Shown here one piece after another: positions 1 through 6,611 of a DNA stretch of 10,129 nucleotides. Position 1 is the first letter of the stretch. Every line of letters begins with the position of its first letter. The translations under genes and the position numbers were made by a program. The notes below the pieces were generated by a model. That model was not told the DNA's origin, ran no database searches, and saw nothing but the letters and a program-made list of their open reading frames with translations. Source of the DNA: Actinomycetota bacterium (GTDB lineage: Bacteria; Actinomycetota; Actinomycetes; Actinomycetales; Microbacteriaceae); assembly GCA_009703845.1 (NCBI GenBank), contig WLFI01000014.1:1-10129 (forward strand), given 5' to 3'.

Positions 1-746
1 CCGCATTGCCGTTCTTGTTTAACTCGATCGGCTTCTTCTTGGCCGCGTTGATGATTTCGGCGATTCCGAGAGAGATGATCGCGGTTTCTTCTATAGCTAA
101 AAAGCAACGGCCCGCATTCACTGCCGAGATGAAGGCTGGAATCAGCTACCTACTGAATGACAAGAAATTGTTGCGTTTGGTTTTAACCACCGCCGCGCTG
201 GGTATGTGCTTCACCCTTTCTAATGCGACCCAGGCTCTGTTTTTGGTCGAAGAGCTTGGCGTGCCAGAGGCAGCTTTCGGTACGGTCTTACTTTCGGGTG
301 GAATCGGAGCTGTAGCCGGGGCACTTTTCGCCGCGAAAATCTCGAAGCGATTTGGTCGAGGAACTGCGCTTGCTGCAGGAATCACCATCACGACGATTTT
401 CGGTTTGGTTCAGGGCTTTGTACCCGAGGTTGTTTCACTCATGGTCGCTATGGCCATCGGTGGCTTTGGAGTTTCACTTTGGAACATCCTGCTCATGAGC
501 CTCTACCATGCGTTAATTCCCAACGAAATCTTCGGCCGAATTCACGGCACCCGTCGCACCCTGGTTTGGGGCCTCATGCCTATCGGGGCGATGATCGGGG
601 GAGCGCTCGCGAAAATCGACCTGCGCACTCCATATATCGTTGGTGGCGCTATTTCGGTAGCCCTTGCGATCTATTCATACCGATTCATCAAAGCTCTTGG
701 AGATGAATCGAACCAGCCGGCCGAGCCTGTCAAGGCCTCGAGCTAG
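1..746 (+). CDS. MFS transporter, C-terminal part (5' end outside window)
   Basis: The frame is open from the left edge (codon at 3-5 is Ala), so the TTG at 6 is most likely internal and the gene begins outside the window. About 247 residues are visible. They show a run of hydrophobic membrane segments separated by short basic loops (for example SKRFGRG, a motif-A-like cytoplasmic loop between helices), which is the expected second half of a 12-helix major facilitator permease. The long cytoplasmic stretch after the first helix, with GISYLL and DKKLLRL, resembles the centre of the MFS_3 / DHA3-type drug and siderophore exporters. A Ser/Glu/Pro-rich hydrophilic tail (about residues 233-247) ends the protein. 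The stop TAG at 744-746 overlaps the stop of the convergent epimerase gene. The permease family is secure; the substrate is unknown and drug or metabolite export is only an inference. Confidence 0.85.
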   Translation, partial: ALPFLFNSIGFFLAALMISAIPREMIAVSSIAKKQRPAFTAEMKAGISYLLNDKKLLRLVLTTAALGMCFTLSNATQALFLVEELGVPEAAFGTVLLSGGIGAVAGALFAAKISKRFGRGTALAAGITITTIFGLVQGFVPEVVSLMVAMAIGGFGVSLWNILLMSLYHALIPNEIFGRIHGTRRTLVWGLMPIGAMIGGALAKIDLRTPYIVGGAISVALAIYSYRFIKALGDESNQPAEPVKASS

Positions 747-1633
747 GGCTTTTCAACCACGTAATCAACGGCACTTTTAAGAGTCGGATGCTCGAACTTA
801 AATCCCGTGCTCTGCAAACGAGTTGCTGTCATCTTCTGACTGCAAAGCAGCAGTTCGTCGGCTGCTTCCCCGATTAGAAGACGCATAGCAAAGGCTGGCA
901 CACGCAAGAGTGCGGGGCGACGAACGGCCTTGGCCAGAGCATCCACCATTTGTTTACAGGTCGCGGGTTCTGGAGCGGTGATGTTGTAAGCGCCAGAGGC
1001 GTTTTGGTCGTTCATGAGGTGGATAATCGCTCGCGCCTCGTCAACAACGCTGATGAACGCCCACCATTGTTTGCCAGGGCCAAGCGCTCCGCCGATGCCC
1101 AAGCGGATGAGCGGCATGAGTTTGCCAAGTGCGCCAAGTTTTTTCGACATCACCATGGTGGTGCGAAGCAGCACAACTCGAGTCTGGGCTTTGCTTGCTT
1201 CGACCTCCCATTGCGCTGCTAGATCGCTCAAGAAGCCCTTGCCCTTTGGGGCGGTTTCGTCGACCGTATCGTCGCCGCGCTCACCATAGAAACCCGATGC
1301 CGACCCGCTGAGCAAAACCTTTGGCTTTTTTGAGGCGGAGTTGATGGCGGTGACAAGCGTGCGCGTCGAATCGAGACGCGAAGAGATAAGTTCTTGCTTA
1401 TATTTTTTGGTCCAGGGAATCTTGCCTGTGGTTGCCCCACCAAGGTTCACAACGGCGTCCACTGTCTCAATGACTCCGGGAGTCAGATAGCCACTAGCAG
1501 GGTTCCATTCGACCTCGTCTGCGCTTTTGGCGTCGCGCCTCACAAGACTTAGCGGTTCGTGCCCTAGTGCCTTGAGCTGGGCCTTGAGCTCGGTTGCGAT
1601 CAGGCCGCTTGCACCTGAAATGAGCACTCGCAT
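743..1633 (-). CDS. TIGR01777 family NAD(P)-binding epimerase-like protein (YfcH/SDR39U1 type)
   Basis: The 296-residue protein is an atypical extended short-chain dehydrogenase. An N-terminal Rossmann fold starts with VLISGASGLIA at residues 3-13. The mid-domain has the family pattern SGSASGFYGERGDD (109-122), with Tyr116 at the usual active-site region but no Lys four residues on. GPGKQWWAFISVVDEA (185-200) matches the conserved Trp-rich and Asp-containing stretch. The last ~50 residues (VPAFAMRLLIGEAADELLL, then GF.F.HPTL..A) match the C-terminal DUF1731 domain. The length is normal for the family (about 300). The glycine motif ends in Ala13 where a third Gly is usual. The reaction and substrate of this family are not established. 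The ATG at 1633 has only a weak purine stretch (AGAGA) upstream. The gene diverges from terC and converges on the MFS gene, sharing the CTAG at 743-746. Confidence 0.9.
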   Translation of the reverse strand: MRVLISGASGLIATELKAQLKALGHEPLSLVRRDAKSADEVEWNPASGYLTPGVIETVDAVVNLGGATTGKIPWTKKYKQELISSRLDSTRTLVTAINSASKKPKVLLSGSASGFYGERGDDTVDETAPKGKGFLSDLAAQWEVEASKAQTRVVLLRTTMVMSKKLGALGKLMPLIRLGIGGALGPGKQWWAFISVVDEARAIIHLMNDQNASGAYNITAPEPATCKQMVDALAKAVRRPALLRVPAFAMRLLIGEAADELLLCSQKMTATRLQSTGFKFEHPTLKSAVDYVVEKP

Positions 1634-1676
1634 GTTTGTCTCTGTTCTGGTTGTGGGTCACTGTTACTAAATGTTG

Positions 1677-1707
1677 CAACGAGTGGATTATTCCGAGCCG
1701 CTCGTTG
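1677..1707 (+). promoter_or_regulatory. Hairpin in the terC leader / divergent intergenic region
   Basis: The arm CAACGAGTGG (1677-1686) pairs with CCGCTCGTTG (1698-1707): ten base pairs with one G-U, around an 11-base loop. It lies 12 bases upstream of the terC ATG in the 86-base gap between the epimerase and terC genes. No T-run follows it, so it is not an intrinsic terminator. Related TerC/Alx genes in other bacteria are often preceded by a manganese-sensing yybP-ykoY riboswitch, but I could not match that consensus here. It may be a leader RNA structure or, as an inverted repeat, a protein-binding site. Pairing is seen directly; function is inferred. Confidence 0.4.
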
Positions 1708-1719
1708 TTGAGTAACTTT

Positions 1720-2718
1720 ATGACCTCAATGATGAATGTTGACCTAAACGTCTGGCTCTTGACCATCGGCGTTCTCGTGGCAGTGATTGTTTTCGATTTG
1801 ATTTATCAGATTCGCAATCCTCATGAGCCAACGTTCAAAGAGTCTGCAATTCAGAGCTCGATTTACATGGGTCTGGCGCTTGCCTTCACTTTTGTGGTGG
1901 GGCATTTCTGGGGCGGCCAGTTTGCTGGCGAATATCTCGCTGGTTTCATCACCGAAAAGAGCTTGTCGGTAGATAACCTGTTCGTCTTTTTGATCATCTT
2001 TACCTCGTTTGCCGTGCCGCGAGCCCTGCAGAGCCAAGCTTTGCTGATCGGAATCGTTGTTGCTCTGATTCTTCGAGGAATCTTCATCGCAGTTGGTGCT
2101 GCAGCTATTGCCGCCTTCTCGTGGGTGTTCTACATTTTCGGCGCTTTCTTGATTTACACCGCTTATGGCCTGGTCAAAGAGGCCTTCAGCAAAGCACACG
2201 ACGATAAAGTCCCCGGCGGCAAACTAATGGAACTCGTCAAGCGATTCTTTCCGACTGTTGACGAATATCACGGCACAAAGCTAACCATCGTGCAGCAGGG
2301 CAAGCGCTACCTAACGCCTCTCATGCTCGTAATGATTTCGATCGGCGCAACCGACGTGCTCTTCGCTCTCGACTCGATTCCGGCGGTCTACGGATTGACC
2401 GACGAGGCTTACATCGTCTTTACCGCAAACGCGTTTGCCCTATTGGGGCTTCGACAGCTCTACTTCTTGCTGAGCGGTTTGATGCAGCGACTGAAGTATC
2501 TCGGAGTCGGTCTGTCGATCATCCTCGCTTGGATCGGTGTGAAGCTGGTCAACCACGCACTTCACAAGAACGAGCTGCCGTTCATCAACGGGGGTGAGCA
2601 CGTTGAGCTCATTCCAGAGATTTCTACCGAACTATCGCTTGCCGTGATTATTGTCACGCTCATTGTGACCACCGTGGCCAGTCTTCTGGTGACGCGCGAA
2701 AAGCCGGCGAAGAACTAG
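1720..2718 (+). CDS. TerC/Alx family integral membrane protein
   Basis: The 332-residue polytopic membrane protein belongs to the TerC family, Alx-like branch (TIGR03718 type). It has about nine hydrophobic segments. Diagnostic motifs are EKSLSVDNLFVF (79-90), with acidic Asp85 in a membrane segment, and TDVLFALDSIPA (211-222), with Asp212 and Asp218. RQLYFLL (245-251) and the extracytoplasmic HKNELPFINGG (282-292) are also typical. Family members are linked to manganese and other metal-ion export, to metalation of exported proteins, and to tellurite resistance; a manganese-related role is the best guess. The frame stays open upstream to a TTG at 1636, but ATG 1720 is preferred because it puts the hairpin at 1677-1707 outside the coding region and begins just before the first helix. 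ATGs at 1729 and 1732 are possible alternatives, and none has a strong Shine-Dalgarno sequence. The stop overlaps that of the convergent aldo/keto reductase. Confidence 0.92.
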   Translation: MTSMMNVDLNVWLLTIGVLVAVIVFDLIYQIRNPHEPTFKESAIQSSIYMGLALAFTFVVGHFWGGQFAGEYLAGFITEKSLSVDNLFVFLIIFTSFAVPRALQSQALLIGIVVALILRGIFIAVGAAAIAAFSWVFYIFGAFLIYTAYGLVKEAFSKAHDDKVPGGKLMELVKRFFPTVDEYHGTKLTIVQQGKRYLTPLMLVMISIGATDVLFALDSIPAVYGLTDEAYIVFTANAFALLGLRQLYFLLSGLMQRLKYLGVGLSIILAWIGVKLVNHALHKNELPFINGGEHVELIPEISTELSLAVIIVTLIVTTVASLLVTREKPAKN

Positions 2719-3548
2719 AAGGTTCGCGGGTCAGGCCCGATGCGCTGACCGTCTTCGAGCAAATCGATAGCGGCCATCTCAGCCGAAGTCAGTTCGAAGT
2801 CAAAAACGTCTAGATTCTCTGCCAACCGCTCGGGGTTTGACGACTTAGGAATCACAAGATTGCCGAGCTGGATGTGCCAGCGCAAAATAACCTGAGCCGG
2901 TGTTTTGCCATGAGCCTTTGCCGCCTCGAGAATCGCAACGGCGTCATTCTTTTGGCCTCGAGCCAGCGGTGACCATGCCTCGGTCGCAATGCCGTGATTA
3001 GCGTTGAACGCCCTAACCTCGGCCTGATTCAAACCAGGATGCAGTTCGACCTGATTTATGGCCGGCACAACCTTTGCCTGCTCGAGCAGGGGTTCAAGAT
3101 GTTCGGGGTGAAAGTTAGAGACGCCGATGCCTCGCACCTTGCCGCTTTCGAGAGCGTGTTCCAGCGCCTTCCAAGTCTCGACAAACTTGCCCAGCTTGGG
3201 GTTTGGCCAGTGAATGAGCATCATGTCGACATAACCGATGTTCAGGCGCGCGAGAGACTCGTCGATTGCCTCAAGTGCGTTGTCGTATCCGTGTCGGTCG
3301 TTCCAAATCTTGGTGGTTACAAAAACCTCTTCACGTTCAACGCTTGAAGCGCGGATGCCCGCCCCTACCTCTTGCTCGTTATCGTAGAGCGCCGCGGTGT
3401 CGATCCTTCGGTAACCGAGGTCAATGGCCAGCTTGACCAGGTCGACCGCGATGTCTTGGCCAACTTTGTAAACCCCGAGCCCGAGTTGTGGAACTAGTTG
3501 CCCGGAGTTCAGTTGAATTAAAGGATTTTGTTCAGCGCTAAAACTCAT
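2715..3548 (-). CDS. Aldo/keto reductase (2,5-diketogluconate reductase-like)
   Basis: The 277-residue protein is a cytoplasmic NADPH-dependent aldo/keto reductase (AKR5-like, related to DkgA/DkgB). It reduces aldehydes or ketones to alcohols. The full catalytic tetrad is visible: Asp50 and Tyr55 in DTAALYDNE, Lys80 in TTKIW, and His113 in LIHWP. Further hallmarks are GVSNF (142-146), NQVELHP, the cofactor-binding IPKSSNPERL and the typical end RIGPDPRTF. The ATG at 3548 is preferred over the in-frame ATGs at 3560 and 3581. It overlaps the TGA stop of the upstream YciI-like gene as ATGA (3545-3548), which implies translational coupling, and the family barrel begins soon after it. It is the last gene of the MFS-YciI-AKR set. 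Its stop overlaps the terC stop in a CTAG. The substrate is unknown and could be a detoxified carbonyl compound or a sugar derivative. Confidence 0.94.
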   Translation of the reverse strand: MSFSAEQNPLIQLNSGQLVPQLGLGVYKVGQDIAVDLVKLAIDLGYRRIDTAALYDNEQEVGAGIRASSVEREEVFVTTKIWNDRHGYDNALEAIDESLARLNIGYVDMMLIHWPNPKLGKFVETWKALEHALESGKVRGIGVSNFHPEHLEPLLEQAKVVPAINQVELHPGLNQAEVRAFNANHGIATEAWSPLARGQKNDAVAILEAAKAHGKTPAQVILRWHIQLGNLVIPKSSNPERLAENLDVFDFELTSAEMAAIDLLEDGQRIGPDPRTF

Positions 3549-3829
3549 GCGGCACCCCATGGCCCGAAGATTGGGTTCCATTCGGCAATGGTGCGCTCGC
3601 CGATGAAGCCAGCAATATCGAACGGGTCTTGGTCGAGCAGCTCGGCAACCTCTTCTACAGATTCGGCACGCATGATTAGAAGCGCCCCGGGGCGGTCAAC
3701 CATTGGCCCGCTAGCCAGAAGTGTCTGCTGTTCGAGTAGCTTCGTCAAAAACTCTCGGTGTGTCGGACGAATCTCGGCCAACTCGACTTCACTCGCCGAA
3801 TAGGCATAGGTCACAGCAAATATCGCCAT
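3545..3829 (-). CDS. YciI-like family protein
   Basis: The 94-residue protein has the YciI-like fold (ferredoxin-like alpha/beta, dimeric; family related to muconolactone isomerase-like and DGPF proteins). The putative active-site His24 lies in RPTHREFL, and Asp68 in DQDPFDIAG matches the conserved DPF motif. LLASGPMVD (37-45) and GALLIM (48-53) are also family-typical, and the length is normal (about 95). Biochemical function is not established for most members; a small-molecule enzyme or binding role is usually proposed. A longer frame runs upstream to 4120, but that part is the shadow of the MFS gene. The ATG at 3829 overlaps the TAA of the MFS gene as TAATG and has a clear Shine-Dalgarno sequence (AGAGGAG, 3838-3844). 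The stop overlaps the AKR start. Both junctions suggest co-expression. Confidence 0.92.
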   Translation of the reverse strand: MAIFAVTYAYSASEVELAEIRPTHREFLTKLLEQQTLLASGPMVDRPGALLIMRAESVEEVAELLDQDPFDIAGFIGERTIAEWNPIFGPWGAA

Positions 3830-5007
3830 TATTTGGGCTCCTCTGGATCGTGGTTTGAAATCACCGGCGTAAATTTCGCCGAAAACAGTGCGACGATCGC
3901 AGCGCCGCCACCCATGATCACTGCAATGAGCAGAGCGGCTTCGGGAGCGATTAGGTCGATGGCCAAGCCAGCCAGTGCCGCAGCGCCCGCATAGCCAATC
4001 ATTTGCCCGGTGCCAACCCAGCCGTATGCTTCGGGGGCATCCTCGGTTTTTACCGAAGCACCGATGATTGCTCCGAGCAAGCCCAAGGCTGGTGCGATGC
4101 CCAAACCGGCAATAAACCAAGCCACACTCACCCAGACGGCCGAATCGGGAGAAATAAACACCAGCGCAAAGCCGGCAAAGACGACGAGCAAGTACCTTGA
4201 TAGCGCCCAGCGGGTTTTGCTTCGGTGACCGAGCACAAAGCCGCCCAACAGCGAGCCGAGCGACAGAACGCCAACGATTACGCCAGCCGTTGCCTTGTCT
4301 GTGAAAAGTGCAACAGTTCCAATTTCGACGCCAGAGAATGAGCCGATGAGCAGGGCCCCGATGATGGCGTTTGAAACCACAACGCGGCTTCGAAGAACCC
4401 CACCCAACCTGCGCTTTGATTTGGGAATTTCGACGCTTCTAATCTCACGGTTCGATGAGAACCAAATTGCGCCCGTGATCTGAATGACACCCATGACCAC
4501 GATTCCCACGGTCGTATTTGTAAAAGCGGCAATGAATGTGGCCGTGACCGGTCCAAAAATCCAAATGACTTCTTGCAAGGTGGCGTCTAAGGCATAAAGC
4601 GTGCCCATTTGTTTGCGCTCAACCAACATTGGGTAGATGGTTCGCACGGCCGATTGAATTGGCGGGCTAGACAGACCGACGACGAGGCAGAGTACAGCCA
4701 AAACTTCAACCGGTAGTGGAGCCAGACCGATTATGAAAATAGTCGTAGCACTGATGCTCGCCGAGACAAGCAGCGTGCGCCTAACGCCCCATCCGCCCAT
4801 CCATCGCCCAAGCAGCGGGCCAGATATCGCGACGCCAGCTGTTTCAAGCCCGAGGGCCAACCCGGCTAGGGCGTAAGAGCCAGATTTTTGTTGAATGTGC
4901 AGCACAAACGCAAGGCTCATGAGGCCAAAAGGAAAGCGCGCAAAAAGTTGCGATGAGACCACTCGTAACACGCCAGGGCGCGAAATAACTTGCATGTAGG
5001 TGGCCAT
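3829..5007 (-). CDS. MFS transporter
   Basis: The 392-residue permease shows a pattern of about twelve hydrophobic segments in two halves, which is full length for a major facilitator. A motif-A-like loop GRWMGGWGVRR lies between the second and third helices (67-77). LYALDATLQEVIWIFGP in the first half is the helix 5 region seen in many drug-efflux-type MFS proteins. The central loop around residues 185-205 is basic (SKRRLGG). The protein sits in the cytoplasmic membrane and probably exports a small molecule; the substrate cannot be read. The ATG at 5007 is chosen with a weak purine-rich site upstream (GGCTGGAA); ATG 4995 has none. It is the first gene of a coupled set with the YciI-like and AKR genes. 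The 50-base gap to the pmt stop contains no recognisable terminator, so readthrough from pmt is possible. Confidence 0.92.
   Translation of the reverse strand: MATYMQVISRPGVLRVVSSQLFARFPFGLMSLAFVLHIQQKSGSYALAGLALGLETAGVAISGPLLGRWMGGWGVRRTLLVSASISATTIFIIGLAPLPVEVLAVLCLVVGLSSPPIQSAVRTIYPMLVERKQMGTLYALDATLQEVIWIFGPVTATFIAAFTNTTVGIVVMGVIQITGAIWFSSNREIRSVEIPKSKRRLGGVLRSRVVVSNAIIGALLIGSFSGVEIGTVALFTDKATAGVIVGVLSLGSLLGGFVLGHRSKTRWALSRYLLVVFAGFALVFISPDSAVWVSVAWFIAGLGIAPALGLLGAIIGASVKTEDAPEAYGWVGTGQMIGYAGAAALAGLAIDLIAPEAALLIAVIMGGGAAIVALFSAKFTPVISNHDPEEPK
3838..3844 (-). promoter_or_regulatory. Ribosome binding site of the YciI-like gene
   Basis: AGAGGAG on the minus strand lies eight bases before the ATG at 3829, inside the last codons of the MFS gene. 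It fixes the YciI start and rules out the longer upstream reading frame. Confidence 0.7.
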
Positions 5008-5057
5008 GATTCCAGCCTACCTTGGCGTCGGCCGGGCTTAGTTGGCGACCGGCGTGG

Positions 5058-6548
5058 CTAGATCCAACTAGGAATCCACATGTGCAGACGCCACCACCAA
5101 TAAGGAGTTTCGATTCCCAGCCAGATGGTCAAGAAGAACGCACTGAAGACCAGAACCAAACCCAGGTAGGCCAAAATCGTCTTTTGCGCGCGCTCGCGGT
5201 TTTCGGTCTCGTGCAGATATTTACGAAGCACAAACACAATCGCGAGAATCGTGAACGGCAAGAAAACCACCGAGTAAAACTGAAACGTGGTGCGGTTCAA
5301 GAGGGTCAGCCAAGGCAAATAGCCGGCACCGAGCCCGAGCAGAATCAGACCGGATGTTCGGTTGCGAGTTCGAACCCAGTAGACGGCAAGCGCAACCAAC
5401 GCAAAAACCCCGAACCACCAGATGGCAGGGTTGCCAAGCGCGGTGACTGCGCTCGAGCATCCGCTTGGATCTTGACACAGCGCCCCCGTGGTTGGGTTGG
5501 TCGCGCCAAAGGCCGTGCCTTCGTAGAAGAACGATGTTGGGCGAAGCATGAGTAGCCAGCCGAACGGGTTGGCTTGGTAGTTATGCGGGGTAGAGAGGTT
5601 GACGTGAAAGCCGTAGGCCTGCAGGTGGTAGTGCCAAAGGGCCTGCAACGGGGCAGGCAACCACTCAAACGCCGCCGGCAGTTTCACCTCGGCCGCATCA
5701 AAGTTTCGGTAGTAACCGCCCGAGGTCACTAGCCAGCCGGTCCAGCTGGATAGGTAGGTGACGAAGGCCACGGGCAGGGTGATCAGGGCCGTGGCACCAC
5801 CGCGAACAAACAGGCGCGAAACCCAGTTGAACGGCTCGCTGTTGGCGGCGTAGTAGGTGCGACGCTCGATCAGAATGTCTGAGAGAACGACGTAGACGCA
5901 GAAAAATGCCAGGTAGTAGAGCCCTGACCATTTGACTGCGCTGGCCAGCCCCAGGCTCACCGCGGCGGCGATCAGCCAGGGGCGTGCGAATAGCCTGAGT
6001 CTGAGTTGTTCGCGGTCACGTAGCAAAAAGTAGAAGGCCAGAATCACAAAAAATGCGAGGATTCCGTCGAGCAGGCCGGTTCTCGAGAGCACAATGGCGT
6101 GTCCATCCACGGCGAGCAGCAGCGCTGCCACCTGGCCCCAAAGTTTCGATTCAAATAGCCGTTTGGCAACCAGATAAATGAGCCAGACCGAGGCTAGCCC
6201 CAAGATGGCGACCGAATAGCGCCAGCCGACCGAGTTATCTGCACCGAGGGCCTTGATGCCGAGCCAGATGATCCATTTACCGAGCGGCGGATGCACAACA
6301 TAAGCCGGATCGGAGCTGAAAATGTTGGTGTTACCGGCTTCGAATTGCCCGTTTGGATCGGCTGGCCAAGACCCCTCGTAGCCGAGTGAACCCAGAGTCA
6401 GAGCATCCTTGACGTAATAGGTTTCGTCGAAGACCAGTTTTCGCGGGTAGCCGAGGTTGATGAATCGCAAGGCCGCGGCCAAGAGCATGATTAGCCAGAT
6501 TCCATAGCCTTCTGCAATTCGGCGCAGGCTCGCGATTAGTTTCGTCAA
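5058..6548 (-). CDS. pmt: Protein O-mannosyltransferase (dolichyl-/polyprenyl-phosphate-mannose dependent)
   Basis: The protein is a GT39-type polytopic glycosyltransferase that moves mannose from polyprenyl-phosphate-mannose onto Ser/Thr of proteins leaving through Sec, on the outer face of the membrane. Seen: the catalytic acidic pair in LVFDETYYVKDA (Asp41 and Glu42 from this start) after the first helix, the conserved VVHPPLGKWIIWLG loop, about ten to eleven membrane segments, and the conserved C-terminal part (CQDPSGCSS, ALGNPAIWW, and a Trp-rich end LHMWIPSWI). I chose TTG 6548 because AAAGGCGG lies just upstream and the start leaves 63 bases for divergent promoters. The frame also extends to GTG 6581 and TTG 6605 (515 residues), which lack such a site. 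The divergent pairing with rsmI is the same as in Mycobacterium (Rv1002c/Rv1003). The family is secure; the exact start is not. Confidence 0.9.
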   Translation of the reverse strand: MTKLIASLRRIAEGYGIWLIMLLAAALRFINLGYPRKLVFDETYYVKDALTLGSLGYEGSWPADPNGQFEAGNTNIFSSDPAYVVHPPLGKWIIWLGIKALGADNSVGWRYSVAILGLASVWLIYLVAKRLFESKLWGQVAALLLAVDGHAIVLSRTGLLDGILAFFVILAFYFLLRDREQLRLRLFARPWLIAAAVSLGLASAVKWSGLYYLAFFCVYVVLSDILIERRTYYAANSEPFNWVSRLFVRGGATALITLPVAFVTYLSSWTGWLVTSGGYYRNFDAAEVKLPAAFEWLPAPLQALWHYHLQAYGFHVNLSTPHNYQANPFGWLLMLRPTSFFYEGTAFGATNPTTGALCQDPSGCSSAVTALGNPAIWWFGVFALVALAVYWVRTRNRTSGLILLGLGAGYLPWLTLLNRTTFQFYSVVFLPFTILAIVFVLRKYLHETENRERAQKTILAYLGLVLVFSAFFLTIWLGIETPYWWWRLHMWIPSWI

Positions 6549-6553
6549 CGCCC

Positions 6554-6561
6554 CCGCCTTT
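6554..6561 (-). promoter_or_regulatory. Candidate ribosome binding site deciding the pmt start
   Basis: AAAGGCGG on the minus strand lies five bases before TTG 6548. The longer possible starts (GTG 6581, TTG 6605) have no comparable purine-rich site, and TTG 6605 would leave only six bases before the divergent rsmI start. The site is suggestive only, because it continues into a G-run. Confidence 0.4.
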
Positions 6562-6611
6562 GCTTTAGAAGTAACTGGCACAAAGCCAATGCTAGTTTGC
6601 GACAATAGAGC

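Noticed and set aside
732..752. Terminator-like stem at the MFS/epimerase junction (AAGGCCT with GGGCTTT)
   Set aside because: Seven pairs include two G-U pairs, the T-run is only four bases and mostly inside the stem, and on the minus strand the G-U pairs become mismatches. Too weak to call.
1634..1719. Sigma-70-type promoters for the divergent epimerase and terC genes
   Set aside because: AATAAT on the minus strand and TACTAA on the plus strand resemble -10 boxes, but neither has a matching -35 at suitable spacing, so no specific call is made.
1744..2199. Minus-strand open frame opposite terC
   Set aside because: Antisense shadow of a membrane protein gene, with the expected hydrophilic composition and no motif.
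2695..2728. Inverted repeat CGCGAA / TTCGCG around the terC/AKR stops
   Set aside because: Only six pairs with a 22-base loop and no T-run; could easily be chance in coding sequence.
3830..4120. In-frame 5' extension of the YciI-like gene
   Set aside because: It overlaps the MFS coding region in another frame, has Arg/Gly-rich shadow composition and no family match before the ATG at 3829.
5008..5057. Possible terminator between pmt and the MFS gene (GCCGG / CCGGC at 5031-5035 and 5049-5053)
   Set aside because: Five-base stem, 13-base loop and no T-run on the minus strand; readthrough cannot be excluded.
5022..5555. Plus-strand open frame opposite pmt
   Set aside because: Low-complexity hydrophilic composition (Gln, Arg, Asn, Glu) mirroring the hydrophobic pmt codons; no start signal or family features.
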